Shown: in pieces, positions 9,640 through 18,744 of the stretch
How positions within the stretch are numbered: position 1 is the first letter of the stretch
Layout: the number at the start of each line of letters is the position of its first letter
NCBI GenBank assembly: GCA_024638915.1
Contig: JAHEJJ010000004.1
Span: 62,001-126,000, forward strand
Direction of reading: 5' to 3'
Origin: Robiginitalea sp.
Lineage (GTDB): Bacteria > Bacteroidota > Bacteroidia > Flavobacteriales > Flavobacteriaceae
DNA: 64,000 nucleotides
Program-made: the position numbers and the translations under genes
Notes under the pieces: generated by a model
Told to the model about the DNA's origin: nothing
Seen by the model: only the letters and a program-made list of their open reading frames with translations
Databases searched by the model: none

Positions 9640-10380
9640 ATGGAAAAAGCATCAGAAATATATGGGATTCGTGCGGTCATAGAGGCCATTAAAGCCGAAA
9701 AACCGATCAACAAACTCTACATCCAAAACGGCTTGCAGGGATCGCTTGTTCGAGAATTGGATGCCTTGGTTCAGGATTTCGGGATCAGTACATCGCATGT
9801 CCCGGTTCAAAAGCTAAATAAGCTGTGTTCCAGAAACCATCAGGGAGTTGTGGCCCTTATTTCACCTGTAAGCTTCCACCCGCTCGAAAAGCTGGTAGAA
9901 GAAGCTTTGCAACAGACTGAAGCCTCCCTTTTTCTATTGCTTGACGGCGTTTCCGATGTTAGAAATTTTGGTGCGATCATTCGTACCGCTGAATGCACCG
10001 GTGTAAATGGGATTATCGTACCGCACAAAGGTGCTGCTCCGGTAAATGCCGATACGGTGAAAACCTCAGCCGGCGCAGTTTTCAATGTTCCTATTGCCAA
10101 AGTGGCTCATATCAAGGATGCCATATACTATCTGCAAGGTAGTGGCGTAAAAGTTATAGCCATAACCGAAAAGTCTAAAAAGAGTTTATACGAACTCGAT
10201 TTTAACCAGCCTGTTGCGCTGATCATGGGAGCTGAGGATACCGGTATTTCAGCTTCAATTCTTAAAATTGCAGATGAAAAGGCACATCTGCCAATGCAGG
10301 GATCCATCGATTCGTTAAACGTATCTGTAGCTAGCGGGATTGCCTTATATGAAGTATTGAGGCAGCGCCTGGATGCTTAA
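9640..10380 (+). CDS. rlmB: 23S rRNA (guanosine-2'-O)-methyltransferase RlmB
   Basis: SpoU/TrmH-family RNA 2'-O-ribose methyltransferase that modifies G2251 (E. coli numbering) in the 23S peptidyl-transferase region. The 246-aa protein has the N-terminal substrate-binding domain (IYGIRAVIEAI; NHQGVVALIS) and the knotted SPOUT domain with its three motifs: LLDGVSDVRNFGAIIRTAE (about 105-123), LIMGAEDTGIS (about 193-203) and LPMQGSIDSLNVSVASGIAL (about 211-230). Length is normal. Its stop overlaps that of the convergent rhomboid gene by 4 nt (TTAA). Discrimination from other TrmH-like enzymes rests on the IYG/NHQG N-terminus. Confidence 0.93.
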   Translation: MEKASEIYGIRAVIEAIKAEKPINKLYIQNGLQGSLVRELDALVQDFGISTSHVPVQKLNKLCSRNHQGVVALISPVSFHPLEKLVEEALQQTEASLFLLLDGVSDVRNFGAIIRTAECTGVNGIIVPHKGAAPVNADTVKTSAGAVFNVPIAKVAHIKDAIYYLQGSGVKVIAITEKSKKSLYELDFNQPVALIMGAEDTGISASILKIADEKAHLPMQGSIDSLNVSVASGIALYEVLRQRLDA

Positions 10381-11117
10381 TCGGACTTTTCCCTGCCCGA
10401 TTTTTTATAATGATATTTGATTTGAAAATCGGGTTGATTCTCCTCTGATAGACCTCTGTTTTCGATAAAATTTCCCTCCTCATCGAATTGTTTCATAAAG
10501 TCGTCGTCGTCTTCCAGGAATTCATCCTGCTCCCATGAATATTTGGGGACGGGTGGCAGATAGGTCCTGATGGTGAGTGCCAGGGCCAGTCCTGTTAAAA
10601 ATCCCGACAGATGGCCTTCCCACGAGATCCCTTCCTCCAGGGGTAGGATATACCACAGCAAACCACCATAAATAAATACCACCAGCAAAGAAAGGGCCAC
10701 CAGCCTGTAGTGTTTTGTAAAGATCCCTTTGAAGAAAATAAAGCTCGCCAATACATAAATAAGCCCGCTGGCACCGATATGATATGAAGATCTCCCGATG
10801 CACCAGGTAAGGAAGCCAGACAAGAGGATGCCGAGAAGTAGAACTTTTAGTGTTGCGTTTCTATAAAAATAAGCAAGCGCCCCGCTCAGGATAACCAGGG
10901 GCAACGAATTGTTGTAGAGGTGCTCCAAAGAACCATGTAAAAAAGGGCTGAACAGAACTCCCCTCAATCCCTTAAATGTCCTTGGGTATATTCCGTAGTC
11001 ATTTAGATTGACATGGAATTTGACCTCAAACCAGAAAACCGTCCAGATCGATAAGATAGCCAACATCGGTATCAACACCACCTGTGTAGTAAACTCGAAA
11101 TGTCTCTCTTCGGTCAT
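10377..11117 (-). CDS. Rhomboid-family intramembrane serine protease
   Basis: Polytopic membrane protease of 246 aa that cleaves transmembrane segments within the bilayer. The catalytic Ser lies in GASG (Ser 117) and the catalytic His in EGHLSGFLTG (His 169); the supporting HxxxN (His 66, Asn 70, in SLEHLYNNS) is intact, so the enzyme should be active. About six hydrophobic segments are followed by an acidic, charged C-terminal tail (DEFLEDDDDFMKQFDEE). It is convergent with rlmB and divergent from rarA. Substrates are unknown. Confidence 0.92.
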   Translation of the reverse strand: MTEERHFEFTTQVVLIPMLAILSIWTVFWFEVKFHVNLNDYGIYPRTFKGLRGVLFSPFLHGSLEHLYNNSLPLVILSGALAYFYRNATLKVLLLGILLSGFLTWCIGRSSYHIGASGLIYVLASFIFFKGIFTKHYRLVALSLLVVFIYGGLLWYILPLEEGISWEGHLSGFLTGLALALTIRTYLPPVPKYSWEQDEFLEDDDDFMKQFDEEGNFIENRGLSEENQPDFQIKYHYKKSGREKSD

Positions 11118-11242
11118 CGGTATTAAATTACAACATCTACATAACGCAACATCACGGCCACAATTATATTTCGTGATAAATTGTCATGAAACCGTCATAT
11201 CGAATCTTGGCGGGACAAAAGATCGTTTATCGCTTCATTTCT

Positions 11243-11250
11243 TACTTTTA
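11243..11250 (+). promoter_or_regulatory. Probable -7 box (TACTTTTA) of rarA
   Basis: Seven of eight matches to TAnnTTTG, ending 4 bp before the ATG at 11255. The spacing would give a very short leader or none, so this is tentative. It does argue against an in-frame start at 11186. Confidence 0.4.
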
Positions 11251-11254
11251 CACT

Positions 11255-12532
11255 ATGAACGAACCTCTTGCGGAACGGGTCAGGCCAAAACAACTTGAAG
11301 ATTTTGTGAGCCAGGATCATTTGGTTGGGCCACGGGGAGCGCTGACTAAGCAGATCAAAAAGGGAATGATCCCATCGCTGATCTTTTGGGGACCCCCGGG
11401 AACCGGTAAAACCAGTCTGGCACAAATCATCGCCCTGGAAAGCAAAAGGCCCTTCTTTGCCCTGAGTGCCATAAACAGCGGGGTAAAAGATGTAAGGGAA
11501 GTAATAGAGAAGGCCAGAAAGTCTGATGGATTATTCACCACACAGAACCCCATACTCTTTATAGATGAAATCCACAGATTCAGCAAATCCCAGCAGGATT
11601 CGCTCCTTGCTGCTGTGGAAAAAGGATGGGTGACTTTAATCGGGGCCACCACCGAAAATCCAAGTTTCGAAGTAATACCTGCGCTACTGTCGCGCTGCCA
11701 GGTATATGTTTTAAATGCTTTCGAGCGAAAGGATCTGGAACACCTCCTGGAAAGGGCGATAAAAATGGATGCGTTTCTGAAAGCCAGAAAGATTCAGCTC
11801 AAAGAAACCGAGGCACTGATCAGACTATCGGGAGGTGATGCCCGGAAACTGTTGAATATCCTTGAATTGATTGTGATTTCTGAGGATTCTAAGAAGGTTC
11901 TGATTACCGACAAAATGGTACTGGAAAAGGTTCAGAAAAATACTGTCCTCTATGATAAAACCGGAGAACAGCATTATGACATTATCTCGGCCTTTATCAA
12001 GTCTATCCGCGGAAGTGATCCGAACGCCACTGTTTACTGGCTGGCCAGGATGATTGAAGGTGGTGAGGACATCAAATTCATAGCTCGCCGTATGGTGATA
12101 TCAGCCTCCGAGGATATCGGATTGGCAAATCCAACAGCACTGGTTATTGCGAACGCTACATTCCAGGCTGTCAGTAGCGTTGGGTATCCGGAAGCCCGGA
12201 TAATTTTAAGTCAGTGTGCCGTTTACCTGGCTACCTCACCGAAGAGCAACGCAAGCTATTTGGCGATAAAGAATGCACAGGAAATGGTAAAGAAAACCGG
12301 AGATTTGTCGGTACCGCTGCCTTTACGAAACGCGCCAACAAAGCTGATGAAAGATCTGGGTTATGGGGAAGCGTATCAATATGCCCATGATTACGATCAG
12401 AATTTTGTCGATATGGAATATCTTCCTGAAGAAATTTCAGCCGAGGTATTTTACCAGCCCGGAGACAATAAGAGGGAAGAAGCGATCAGAAAATTTCTTG
12501 AAGCGCGGTGGAAAGGAAAATATGATTATTGA
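11255..12532 (+). CDS. rarA: Replication-associated recombination protein RarA (MgsA), AAA+ ATPase
   Basis: Clamp-loader-like AAA+ ATPase acting at stalled replication forks. The predicted protein is 425 aa from ATG 11255, which matches the family N-terminus MNEPLAERVRPKQLEDFVSQ; a longer frame to 11186 adds residues unlike the family. Walker A is GPPGTGKTS, Walker B FIDEIHRFSKSQQD, sensor 1 IGATTENPSF, and the C-terminal tetramerisation region is complete (FIARRMVISASEDIGLANP). It ends 7 nt inside the convergent downstream gene. Confidence 0.95.
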   Translation: MNEPLAERVRPKQLEDFVSQDHLVGPRGALTKQIKKGMIPSLIFWGPPGTGKTSLAQIIALESKRPFFALSAINSGVKDVREVIEKARKSDGLFTTQNPILFIDEIHRFSKSQQDSLLAAVEKGWVTLIGATTENPSFEVIPALLSRCQVYVLNAFERKDLEHLLERAIKMDAFLKARKIQLKETEALIRLSGGDARKLLNILELIVISEDSKKVLITDKMVLEKVQKNTVLYDKTGEQHYDIISAFIKSIRGSDPNATVYWLARMIEGGEDIKFIARRMVISASEDIGLANPTALVIANATFQAVSSVGYPEARIILSQCAVYLATSPKSNASYLAIKNAQEMVKKTGDLSVPLPLRNAPTKLMKDLGYGEAYQYAHDYDQNFVDMEYLPEEISAEVFYQPGDNKREEAIRKFLEARWKGKYDY

Positions 12533-13395
12533 AAGCTGATATTCAACTCCTGCACTTTCAATTCGGATTTTTCATAATACTCAAAAAACCATTTCGAGTC
12601 CCTTTTGTATACCATTCCGTTCTCCTTCTCATTTTTAGCCAAAAATACGTCTGGAGACGATGTAGCATAGAGGTTCAACCACAGTTTTGATTCACTGTCG
12701 ACCAATTCATATCCATTCTCCATGGGTCTGGCTAAATAACTGCGCATTGGCTCTGCGTTTTCGGTGCCGGTTATGGTAACCGACTTCTCTTTTTCAATGG
12801 AATACTCCGAAGGAACAGGTCGTTTATCCTCATAATATCGTTCTTCAGGCGTGGCTATCTCCACTACAACTCCTGCAGCAGCTACCTGATTTTGACGGGT
12901 TGTATCCACCTTTTTAATATCCTTCTCGAACGACACTGTAATAGCTTGCTCAACTTCCTCTTCAGCAGCTTGATATTCATAATCTAATTGGGCAATAGAT
13001 ACAAATGACTTACGAATAGCCTCATGATAGGCCTTCTTGTAATCTTTCTCTCTTGAACTACCTTCAAGCGCTCTGAACGCGTTTACGCCATAGCAGTCAT
13101 TCAACACAATGGTCATCTTCGTACTGAGCAATTTCGAATTCTTTTCCAGATCAACATAAGCACCAAGGCATTTTTGATTGGCCAGTTCCTCGGGCAAAGC
13201 GTCCTCATATACCACATTGAATCCTTCTTCGGAAAACAAATATTTAATCAGGGTACTGGTCTGGTGGTGATTCTCATTTCCTTTAAAAGCATCAAATTTC
13301 TTGGGGACCACTATATATTTAAAGGAGTTCAGTTGCCCCTTTACAGACCCCGTAAGACCGAGAAAGATCAAAAGTATTATCAGTTTATTCATCAC
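12526..13395 (-). CDS. Exported protein of unknown function
   Basis: A 289-aa protein with an N-terminal signal peptide (MNKLIILLIFLGLTGSVKGQ). No enzymatic motif is recognised. The first half (FKYIVVPKKFDAFKG, YLFSEEGFNVVYE, KMTIVLNDCYG) resembles small alpha/beta domains found in uncharacterised flavobacterial exported proteins. A charged middle region is followed by a C-terminal part rich in aromatic residues that may be a beta domain (MRSYLARPMENGYELVDSES). Either of two adjacent ATGs (13395, 13392) could be used. It is 12 bp downstream of the DUF5723-like gene and probably cotranscribed with it. Confidence 0.75.
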   Translation of the reverse strand: MMNKLIILLIFLGLTGSVKGQLNSFKYIVVPKKFDAFKGNENHHQTSTLIKYLFSEEGFNVVYEDALPEELANQKCLGAYVDLEKNSKLLSTKMTIVLNDCYGVNAFRALEGSSREKDYKKAYHEAIRKSFVSIAQLDYEYQAAEEEVEQAITVSFEKDIKKVDTTRQNQVAAAGVVVEIATPEERYYEDKRPVPSEYSIEKEKSVTITGTENAEPMRSYLARPMENGYELVDSESKLWLNLYATSSPDVFLAKNEKENGMVYKRDSKWFFEYYEKSELKVQELNISFQ

Positions 13396-13407
13396 GTTAA
13401 AAGCAGA

Positions 13408-14859
13408 TCAATTAACGTGCCAAGATATGATATTTAATCCGAATTGGAAAGAGGCATAATGACTGGCCGCCAGGTTCCTATAGCCCAGTAAATTATCTCC
13501 CATCAGGTAAAAATTAACCGGACCTGCCTGAAAACTAAGGGCAAGACCAAGATTGGTATAGGTAAATTTATCTACGGTATAACTTGTACGAAGTGCCATA
13601 GCATTTCCAAATCTACGCTGGTAAAAGGCTGTGACTGCCACCTGTGGTCCCCTTGGCCTGTTCATAGCGTATATCTGCCCCCCTACGCTATTCTTGTAAT
13701 TCAGGTTAGAATCCTTGCTATTGGTAAGATAGTTGCAGTCGCACCACTCTCCGCTTGGACCATCCTCCCCAAAGTTGTGACGGATGGCACCATAAAATTT
13801 TGTAGGTCTGAAGGTAACATAGTTATTATTGTTTTCCTCGAATGGGATAAAAGCTTCTATCTGATCCACGAGATCCTGCCAGAAATCGGCATTAGGATCC
13901 TCCAATGCATCGGGCAGGATCAGTTCTAATCCTTCAATTGTGGCGTTCCCATCGAGGGTAAAATTTCGTATATCCCCGCTGTGGTACATTAGACCAATGT
14001 CCAGTAAACTTCCCATAATATAAGTTCTCGAACTAATTTGGTACGTAAAGCCAAGATCCAGTCCCAGTCCCAGATCTCCCCCAAAAAACCCTCTTTTAGT
14101 AAAAATGCTGCTAATTCCCGAGCCATTGTCAATGGAGTCGTCATCCAGCACGTCTTTGATGCCCTGCAAACCAGATGTCCTGAGTTGCATATTCGAAACA
14201 AGAGTGCTAGCCAGGATATTATTCACGCCAGGTGTGGTAACAAAATAACCATCATTGGTAGAAGAGTGAAAATTCAAAATTCCTGAATAGATCTTAGCGC
14301 GCGCTCCAACTGTGAGATCTCTGCTCCAATTCCTGTTCCAGCCAAAATGAAAAACATTGAGCAACTCGCCTCTGGTCTTCAGATGGCTGAGGTCGAACCG
14401 CCGATTGAGCTGGCCGGCATTTCCATCAAATGCCAGAACGGCAAGGTCGCTAGGCCAATAATTGATCCCCACTCCCTCGTTGTAAATCCCAAAGGAAAAA
14501 TAGTTATCAGGGTTATTTCTGCCCCTAAAACCCCCATAGAGAACCTCGATCTGGTATACCCCGGAAATTTCATCCCGGATGTTCAGACCGTTTATAGCTC
14601 GCTGCCTGACCTTGTCGTTAATGTCTACCCCATCGTTGGCGAAAATGTCATTTACAGAGATCCCGCTGGTTCCTGCCTGAAAAGAAAATCCTGAGAGAAG
14701 AGGTATACCTGCATGCCAATCATAAGGGGTCTGCATGCCTGGATTAAGCATCAGAGACTGTGGAATTTCCTGAAAATCATAGAGCAGTTGCTTGTTCTGT
14801 GCCTGCAACATAAACAACCCACCCAGGGCACTAAGAATAAGTAAAGAGTAGTTTCTCAT
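13408..14859 (-). CDS. Predicted outer-membrane beta-barrel protein, DUF5723-like
   Basis: A 483-aa protein with a signal peptide (MRNYSLLILSALGGLFMLQAQ). The mature N-terminus (IPQSLMLNPGMQTPYDWHAGIPLLSG) and many alternating beta strands of the PorP/PorV-like barrel type match the DUF5723 family of Bacteroidota outer-membrane proteins. Glycine-rich turns and the C-terminal FQFGLNI pattern support a barrel. The start codon overlaps the stop of the upstream lipoprotein gene (ATGA), implying translational coupling. Function is unknown. Confidence 0.8.
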   Translation of the reverse strand: MRNYSLLILSALGGLFMLQAQNKQLLYDFQEIPQSLMLNPGMQTPYDWHAGIPLLSGFSFQAGTSGISVNDIFANDGVDINDKVRQRAINGLNIRDEISGVYQIEVLYGGFRGRNNPDNYFSFGIYNEGVGINYWPSDLAVLAFDGNAGQLNRRFDLSHLKTRGELLNVFHFGWNRNWSRDLTVGARAKIYSGILNFHSSTNDGYFVTTPGVNNILASTLVSNMQLRTSGLQGIKDVLDDDSIDNGSGISSIFTKRGFFGGDLGLGLDLGFTYQISSRTYIMGSLLDIGLMYHSGDIRNFTLDGNATIEGLELILPDALEDPNADFWQDLVDQIEAFIPFEENNNNYVTFRPTKFYGAIRHNFGEDGPSGEWCDCNYLTNSKDSNLNYKNSVGGQIYAMNRPRGPQVAVTAFYQRRFGNAMALRTSYTVDKFTYTNLGLALSFQAGPVNFYLMGDNLLGYRNLAASHYASFQFGLNIISWHVN

Positions 14860-15404
14860 TTAAGCCTTATCCTGAACATTGCACTGGACCGCAACAAAAC
14901 AACCGGTTCGGGAATCCCGGAAACACTAGTGTTGTCGCCAAGGTTTATACCTGTAAGCCGAATGGCCGAAGTACTTGTAATAATACTGATATCCCGCCCT
15001 GTTGGAGTACCATAGGTTATTTCCCGCTGAAGAACAGCTGTAGGGGCCTCATCAATCGTAAAACGCTCGGTATCCAGAACATTACCCGCTGCATCGAGGA
15101 ATTCTATTGTTACATCCAGCGGTTTGCTGGTTGTATTCTCCACTTCATAGGAAATGACCCCATCCAATACGTTTTCAGCAAAGAATTGTTCTTCAAAAGC
15201 GCCAAAATTAAATGTCTGGGTATAGAAATCCGGAACGCCACTGTCATTGATAAAGTCTTCAGGTATCTCCACAAATACAAGACTGGCCTCTGCAGTGGGA
15301 ATAATATTCAGATCATCTATCTGGTTGAAATCCTGCTCATCTGAGCAGGCTATTAGAATAAGGGCGAATGTCACCCCTAGAAATATTTTTGAAAAGATTT
15401 TCAT
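14856..15404 (-). CDS. Lipoprotein of unknown function, coupled to the DUF5723-like barrel
   Basis: A 182-aa lipoprotein (MKIFSKIFLGVTFALILIAC, lipobox LIAC). The start was placed at the ATG at 15404 because a 21-codon upstream extension is unlike a signal peptide. The mature part looks like an immunoglobulin-like beta-sandwich (SYEVENTTSKPLDVTIEFLD, GNVLDTERFTIDEAP). It overlaps the barrel gene by 4 nt, so the two products are probably made together and may form an envelope pair; that is inference from coupling. Confidence 0.75.
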   Translation of the reverse strand: MKIFSKIFLGVTFALILIACSDEQDFNQIDDLNIIPTAEASLVFVEIPEDFINDSGVPDFYTQTFNFGAFEEQFFAENVLDGVISYEVENTTSKPLDVTIEFLDAAGNVLDTERFTIDEAPTAVLQREITYGTPTGRDISIITSTSAIRLTGINLGDNTSVSGIPEPVVLLRSSAMFRIRLK

Positions 15405-15491
15405 AGCTATACCTCGGTTTAAAGGTTTTGTTCTTCGGAACCACCCTACGCAGGCACTGCATCCCATAGTATTGTTCTCACCTATATAACT

Positions 15492-16181
15492 CTACAAATA
15501 CGATTTTATTTCACTGAGATCTTGGATCATTTCGGAATAATCGTGGAGGGGTTCATTATGTACGTTAAAGTGCAGGGTTTTAAAGCCGGCGGCACGGGCT
15601 CCCAGGATATCTGCTTCAATATTATCGCCTATCATCATGGATTTATCGGCTTCGGTATTGGCCATGTCCAGCGCAAGCTCAAAAATCTTACGGTTGGGTT
15701 TTTTAACCCCCGCCATTTCAGAATTTACGACCTGGTCAAAATATTCTAGAATATTAGACATTCTGAGTTTTTTCTCCTGAATCTCCTGGAATCCATTGGT
15801 AATAATATGCAAGCGATATCTGGGTTTTAGATAGTTGAGTATTTCCATGGTGTTGGGAACCAGGTGATTGAAGGATGAGAGGAATTCGATGTACTGCTCC
15901 GAGAGCAGGTGTATCGTCCGATCATCAACCTCGTATGCCACGGCATCAAAAGCTTTTCTTAACCGCTCGTACCTCAAGGTGCTTTTTGTAATCCGCTCTT
16001 CGCGATACAGCTTCCAATATTCGAGATTCAGAGGGACGTAGACCGATAAAAAATCCTCCATATCCTGATCGATTCCATTGGTTTCAAAGATTTTTTTAAA
16101 AGTAAGGCGGGAATTTTTTTCAAAATCCCACAAGGTATGGTCGAGATCGAAAAAAATATCGGTAACTGAACCTTTAAACAT
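15492..16181 (-). CDS. YjjG-type HAD pyrimidine nucleotidase
   Basis: Haloacid dehalogenase-superfamily phosphatase of 229 aa. Motif I is FFDLDHTLWD (nucleophile Asp 12, acid Asp 14), motif II IITNGFQEIQ, motif III Lys in KKPNRKIFE, and motif IV MIGDNIEADI. The helical cap after motif I and the ITNG-FQ-Q-K pattern match the YjjG group, which dephosphorylates non-canonical pyrimidine nucleotides and so cleans the nucleotide pool. Its 5' end overlaps the deacetylase-like gene by 8 nt, the last of three overlapping minus-strand genes with RadC. Confidence 0.88.
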   Translation of the reverse strand: MFKGSVTDIFFDLDHTLWDFEKNSRLTFKKIFETNGIDQDMEDFLSVYVPLNLEYWKLYREERITKSTLRYERLRKAFDAVAYEVDDRTIHLLSEQYIEFLSSFNHLVPNTMEILNYLKPRYRLHIITNGFQEIQEKKLRMSNILEYFDQVVNSEMAGVKKPNRKIFELALDMANTEADKSMMIGDNIEADILGARAAGFKTLHFNVHNEPLHDYSEMIQDLSEIKSYL

Positions 16182-17469
16182 GAAATTTGATTAACAGGTT
16201 TTCATATAATTTAAGCCAGTCTAACTTTTGAGACCCCCCGAGTAGCTCATTGGAAAATACAGTGGTAAACTCCCCGCGAACCTCCTTCACATTATAATAT
16301 AAGATCTTTAGAGCTTCTAAGATATCTTCCTGAGATTCATATGGTAATAAGGCATAATCATGAACCGCAAAGGGATGTACCTTAATAGGCTGCTGGATCT
16401 CCATATGAATATCATAGAAATTAAAAGAAGAACAGGTACCTGCCCTGAATCCAATAACATGGGTATAGCCCATACTAAAATCCTCTTTGAATTCTGCCTC
16501 CACCAGATTGCGATAGGTCTGTGGTATATCAAGTCGGTTATAGCGCATCCGTGTCTGGCTAACCGGGCGATGGATAACTTCAGAAAGGCGTTTTTTTTCC
16601 TGCTTTAACATTTCAAAATCGTCGAAGGAACTGTATGATGCTGCCAGAGAAACCCTGCTATAATCGGCCACAGATTTAATTAGATAGCGAAACTTGTTAT
16701 TTTCTGTCGAGACGTTTTTGTCATAGGTGGAATAATCTGCAAATTGGAAGAAGAAAATACTCTTGCAGGGATATTTCTTGTGATATTCCATCAAGGTGGT
16801 AAAATTATCATAGGGGTCTTTCCTTATTTTCAACAAGACCGCAATTCGCTGAAGTACCCTTTTGAATTTTAAGGTGGCCATGTCGAGAAAAAGGCCGCCC
16901 AGACTGCGAAATAACCCTCTAAAGGCGAAGCAGTGCGAGGCGGTTACATCGATAAGCGACCAATATCGAAAACTCCTTTGCTTCGCCCTGATATCCGGAA
17001 ACCGCTTTTGCAGATGTTCCAGGAATTTAAAAGCCCAAAGATCAACCACAGGGAGGTGCAGGAAGTCGTGTTTATATGCAATACTCGCTGTGGGAGGAAA
17101 ACGCCCATGAATGTCCTTTACAAAAGGCAGAAACTCCTCATAGCGACTCAGCATAAAAAAACTAGCCGCAAAAATGTCGTAGGGGATATTGCTTCGGGGG
17201 CCAGCTGAGAAAAAACAGGGGATCCCTTCCCATTCCTCCATTTTAATATCGAATTGATTGATCCCTTGTTCGAATAATAAATCGTTGCTTCTGATAAAGA
17301 ATTCGTTTTGAAGCGGTTGTTTGGTATAGGTGATTTTTGGCCCCTTATGCTTTATGAAGTCTTCAACAAGTGTGGTGAATTTTATCTCAATCCCCAATAT
17401 CCTGCCAAAGAGGTGTCGCATAGTATAGCTGAAACGTGGGCTGATTTTATGGGTATAGATCAGGAGCAT
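16174..17469 (-). CDS. Polysaccharide deacetylase-like protein
   Basis: A 431-aa cytoplasmic-looking protein with no signal peptide. The N-terminal region (about 1-130; IYTHKISPRFSYTMRHLFGR) matches the flavobacterial family in which a short unknown domain precedes a polysaccharide-deacetylase (NodB-like) fold. The C-terminal half shows SIFFFQFADYSTYDKN, SLAASYSSFDDFEML and GYTHVIGFRAGTCSSFNFYD; the GFRAGT stretch resembles the R-A-G motif of NodB-type enzymes, but the usual metal-binding His-x3-His is not obvious, so activity is uncertain. It starts inside the 3' end of radC (10-nt overlap) and ends inside the yjjG-like gene. Confidence 0.75.
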   Translation of the reverse strand: MLLIYTHKISPRFSYTMRHLFGRILGIEIKFTTLVEDFIKHKGPKITYTKQPLQNEFFIRSNDLLFEQGINQFDIKMEEWEGIPCFFSAGPRSNIPYDIFAASFFMLSRYEEFLPFVKDIHGRFPPTASIAYKHDFLHLPVVDLWAFKFLEHLQKRFPDIRAKQRSFRYWSLIDVTASHCFAFRGLFRSLGGLFLDMATLKFKRVLQRIAVLLKIRKDPYDNFTTLMEYHKKYPCKSIFFFQFADYSTYDKNVSTENNKFRYLIKSVADYSRVSLAASYSSFDDFEMLKQEKKRLSEVIHRPVSQTRMRYNRLDIPQTYRNLVEAEFKEDFSMGYTHVIGFRAGTCSSFNFYDIHMEIQQPIKVHPFAVHDYALLPYESQEDILEALKILYYNVKEVRGEFTTVFSNELLGGSQKLDWLKLYENLLIKFHV

Positions 17470-18170
17470 GACGGTAAAAGCTTATTATCAGCAAAACTAA
17501 AATATGATTCCTGAGTAATGATCAAATGATCAAGGACCTTAATCTTAAGAGTTTTCGCGGCATTGATGATCTGTTGAGTGATATCTTTATCAGCCTGGCT
17601 TGGCTGAAGTGTTCCCGAGGGATGATTATGAGCCAGTATCAGGGAAACCGCTCCCAGTTCCAGGGCCTTTTTCATCACTAGGCGAACATCTACCAGGGTA
17701 CCGGTAATACCGCCTTTGCTTATTTGTAATCGTCTTAGCACCTTGTTGGCATTGTTGAGATAAAGGATCCAGAATTCTTCATGTGTAAGATCTGCCAGTT
17801 CGGAATGCATAAGTCGATAGGCCATCGAACTATTTTTTATCAGCTGCATTTTTGGCAAGGCAGATAGGCCTTTTCGCCTTCCGATTTCCAAGGCTGCCAC
17901 AATAGAGATGGCCTTGGCTTCTCCTATGCCTTTAAACCTCATGAGCTCCTCCACTGTAAGCCTTGATAAAGCCGCCAGATTATCGCCTGAGGTGTGGAGT
18001 ATACGCCTCGCTAGCTCGACCGCCGTCTCCTGTCTGTTTCCCGATCCGATCAGTATGGCAATTAATTCTGCATTCGTCAGCGCACTTCGCCCATGGTACC
18101 TCAATTTTTCGCGAGGTTTATCGGCGTCAGACCATTTATTTATAGAGAAGGTGACCGACTTTTGTTGCAT
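17460..18170 (-). CDS. radC: RadC family protein with JAB/MPN metalloprotease-like domain
   Basis: A 236-aa protein of full RadC length. The N-terminal UPF0758/HhH region includes KLRYHGRSALTNAELIAILIGSG and LMRFKGIGEAKAISIVAALE (helix-hairpin-helix, DNA-binding type). The C-terminal JAMM motif is complete (LILAHNHPSGTLQPSQADKD). The historic repair role of RadC is doubtful and the biochemical function is unresolved. A weak -7 box (TATCTTTA on the minus strand, 18175-18182) sits just upstream. First gene of the overlapping trio. Confidence 0.93.
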   Translation of the reverse strand: MQQKSVTFSINKWSDADKPREKLRYHGRSALTNAELIAILIGSGNRQETAVELARRILHTSGDNLAALSRLTVEELMRFKGIGEAKAISIVAALEIGRRKGLSALPKMQLIKNSSMAYRLMHSELADLTHEEFWILYLNNANKVLRRLQISKGGITGTLVDVRLVMKKALELGAVSLILAHNHPSGTLQPSQADKDITQQIINAAKTLKIKVLDHLIITQESYFSFADNKLLPSCS

Positions 18171-18236
18171 AGTCTAAAGATAATCAACTAATATTGTTAA
18201 CGTAAATATCTATTTCTATTTCAAAAATCTATTGCA

Positions 18237-18686
18237 GTGAAGTCAATTTTTGATCAAAATGCCTATAATGAAGTATTGCAGCGTATAAATATCCTCACAG
18301 AAAATTCTACCGCTCAGTGGGGTAAAATGGATGTGGCTCAAATGTTACGCCATTGTCAACAACCTCTGGCCGTGTCCTTGGGAACAAAAACTCTGAAGAA
18401 ACCCAACCTCCTGATGAAATGGATATACGGTACTTTTAAGACTGCACTATATAACGATAAGCCCTGGAAGCAAAATATAGCCACAGCAAAAGAATATGTG
18501 GTGGATTCGGCCTGCGATTTCCAAGATGAAAAAAAGAAATTAAAGATATTGATCGATGATTTTTATGCCCAGCGCAACAAAACGGTTTGGGAGCCACATC
18601 CTTCTTTCGGAGATTTCACCACTGAACAATGGGGCATGATGCAATACAAACATTTGGATCACCATTTGAGGCAATTCGGTGTTTAA
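18237..18686 (+). CDS. DUF1569 (DinB-like fold) protein
   Basis: A 149-aa soluble protein of the DUF1569 family. Recognised from LTENSTAQWGKMDVAQMLRHCQQPL and the C-terminal HPSFGDFTTEQWGMMQYKHLDHHLRQFG, which contains clustered histidines typical of DinB-like metal-binding four-helix bundles. The start is a GTG; no ATG is available in frame upstream. Function is unknown. It is divergent from radC. Confidence 0.85.
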   Translation: MKSIFDQNAYNEVLQRINILTENSTAQWGKMDVAQMLRHCQQPLAVSLGTKTLKKPNLLMKWIYGTFKTALYNDKPWKQNIATAKEYVVDSACDFQDEKKKLKILIDDFYAQRNKTVWEPHPSFGDFTTEQWGMMQYKHLDHHLRQFGV

Positions 18687-18696
18687 TAAAACTAAA

Positions 18697-18720
18697 ATGC
18701 CCCGGCATTATCCGGGGCAT
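18697..18720 (-). terminator. Intergenic terminator hairpin between convergent genes
   Basis: Perfect 9-bp stem ATGCCCCGG / CCGGGGCAT with a 6-nt loop (18706-18711). On the minus strand it is followed by TTTTAGTTTTATT, so it mainly ends transcription of the minus-strand Lys/Glu-rich gene. It may also serve the DUF1569 gene on the plus strand, where the T tract is poor. Confidence 0.8.
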
Positions 18721-18744
18721 CATTCTAGTAAGACATAATTTCAA

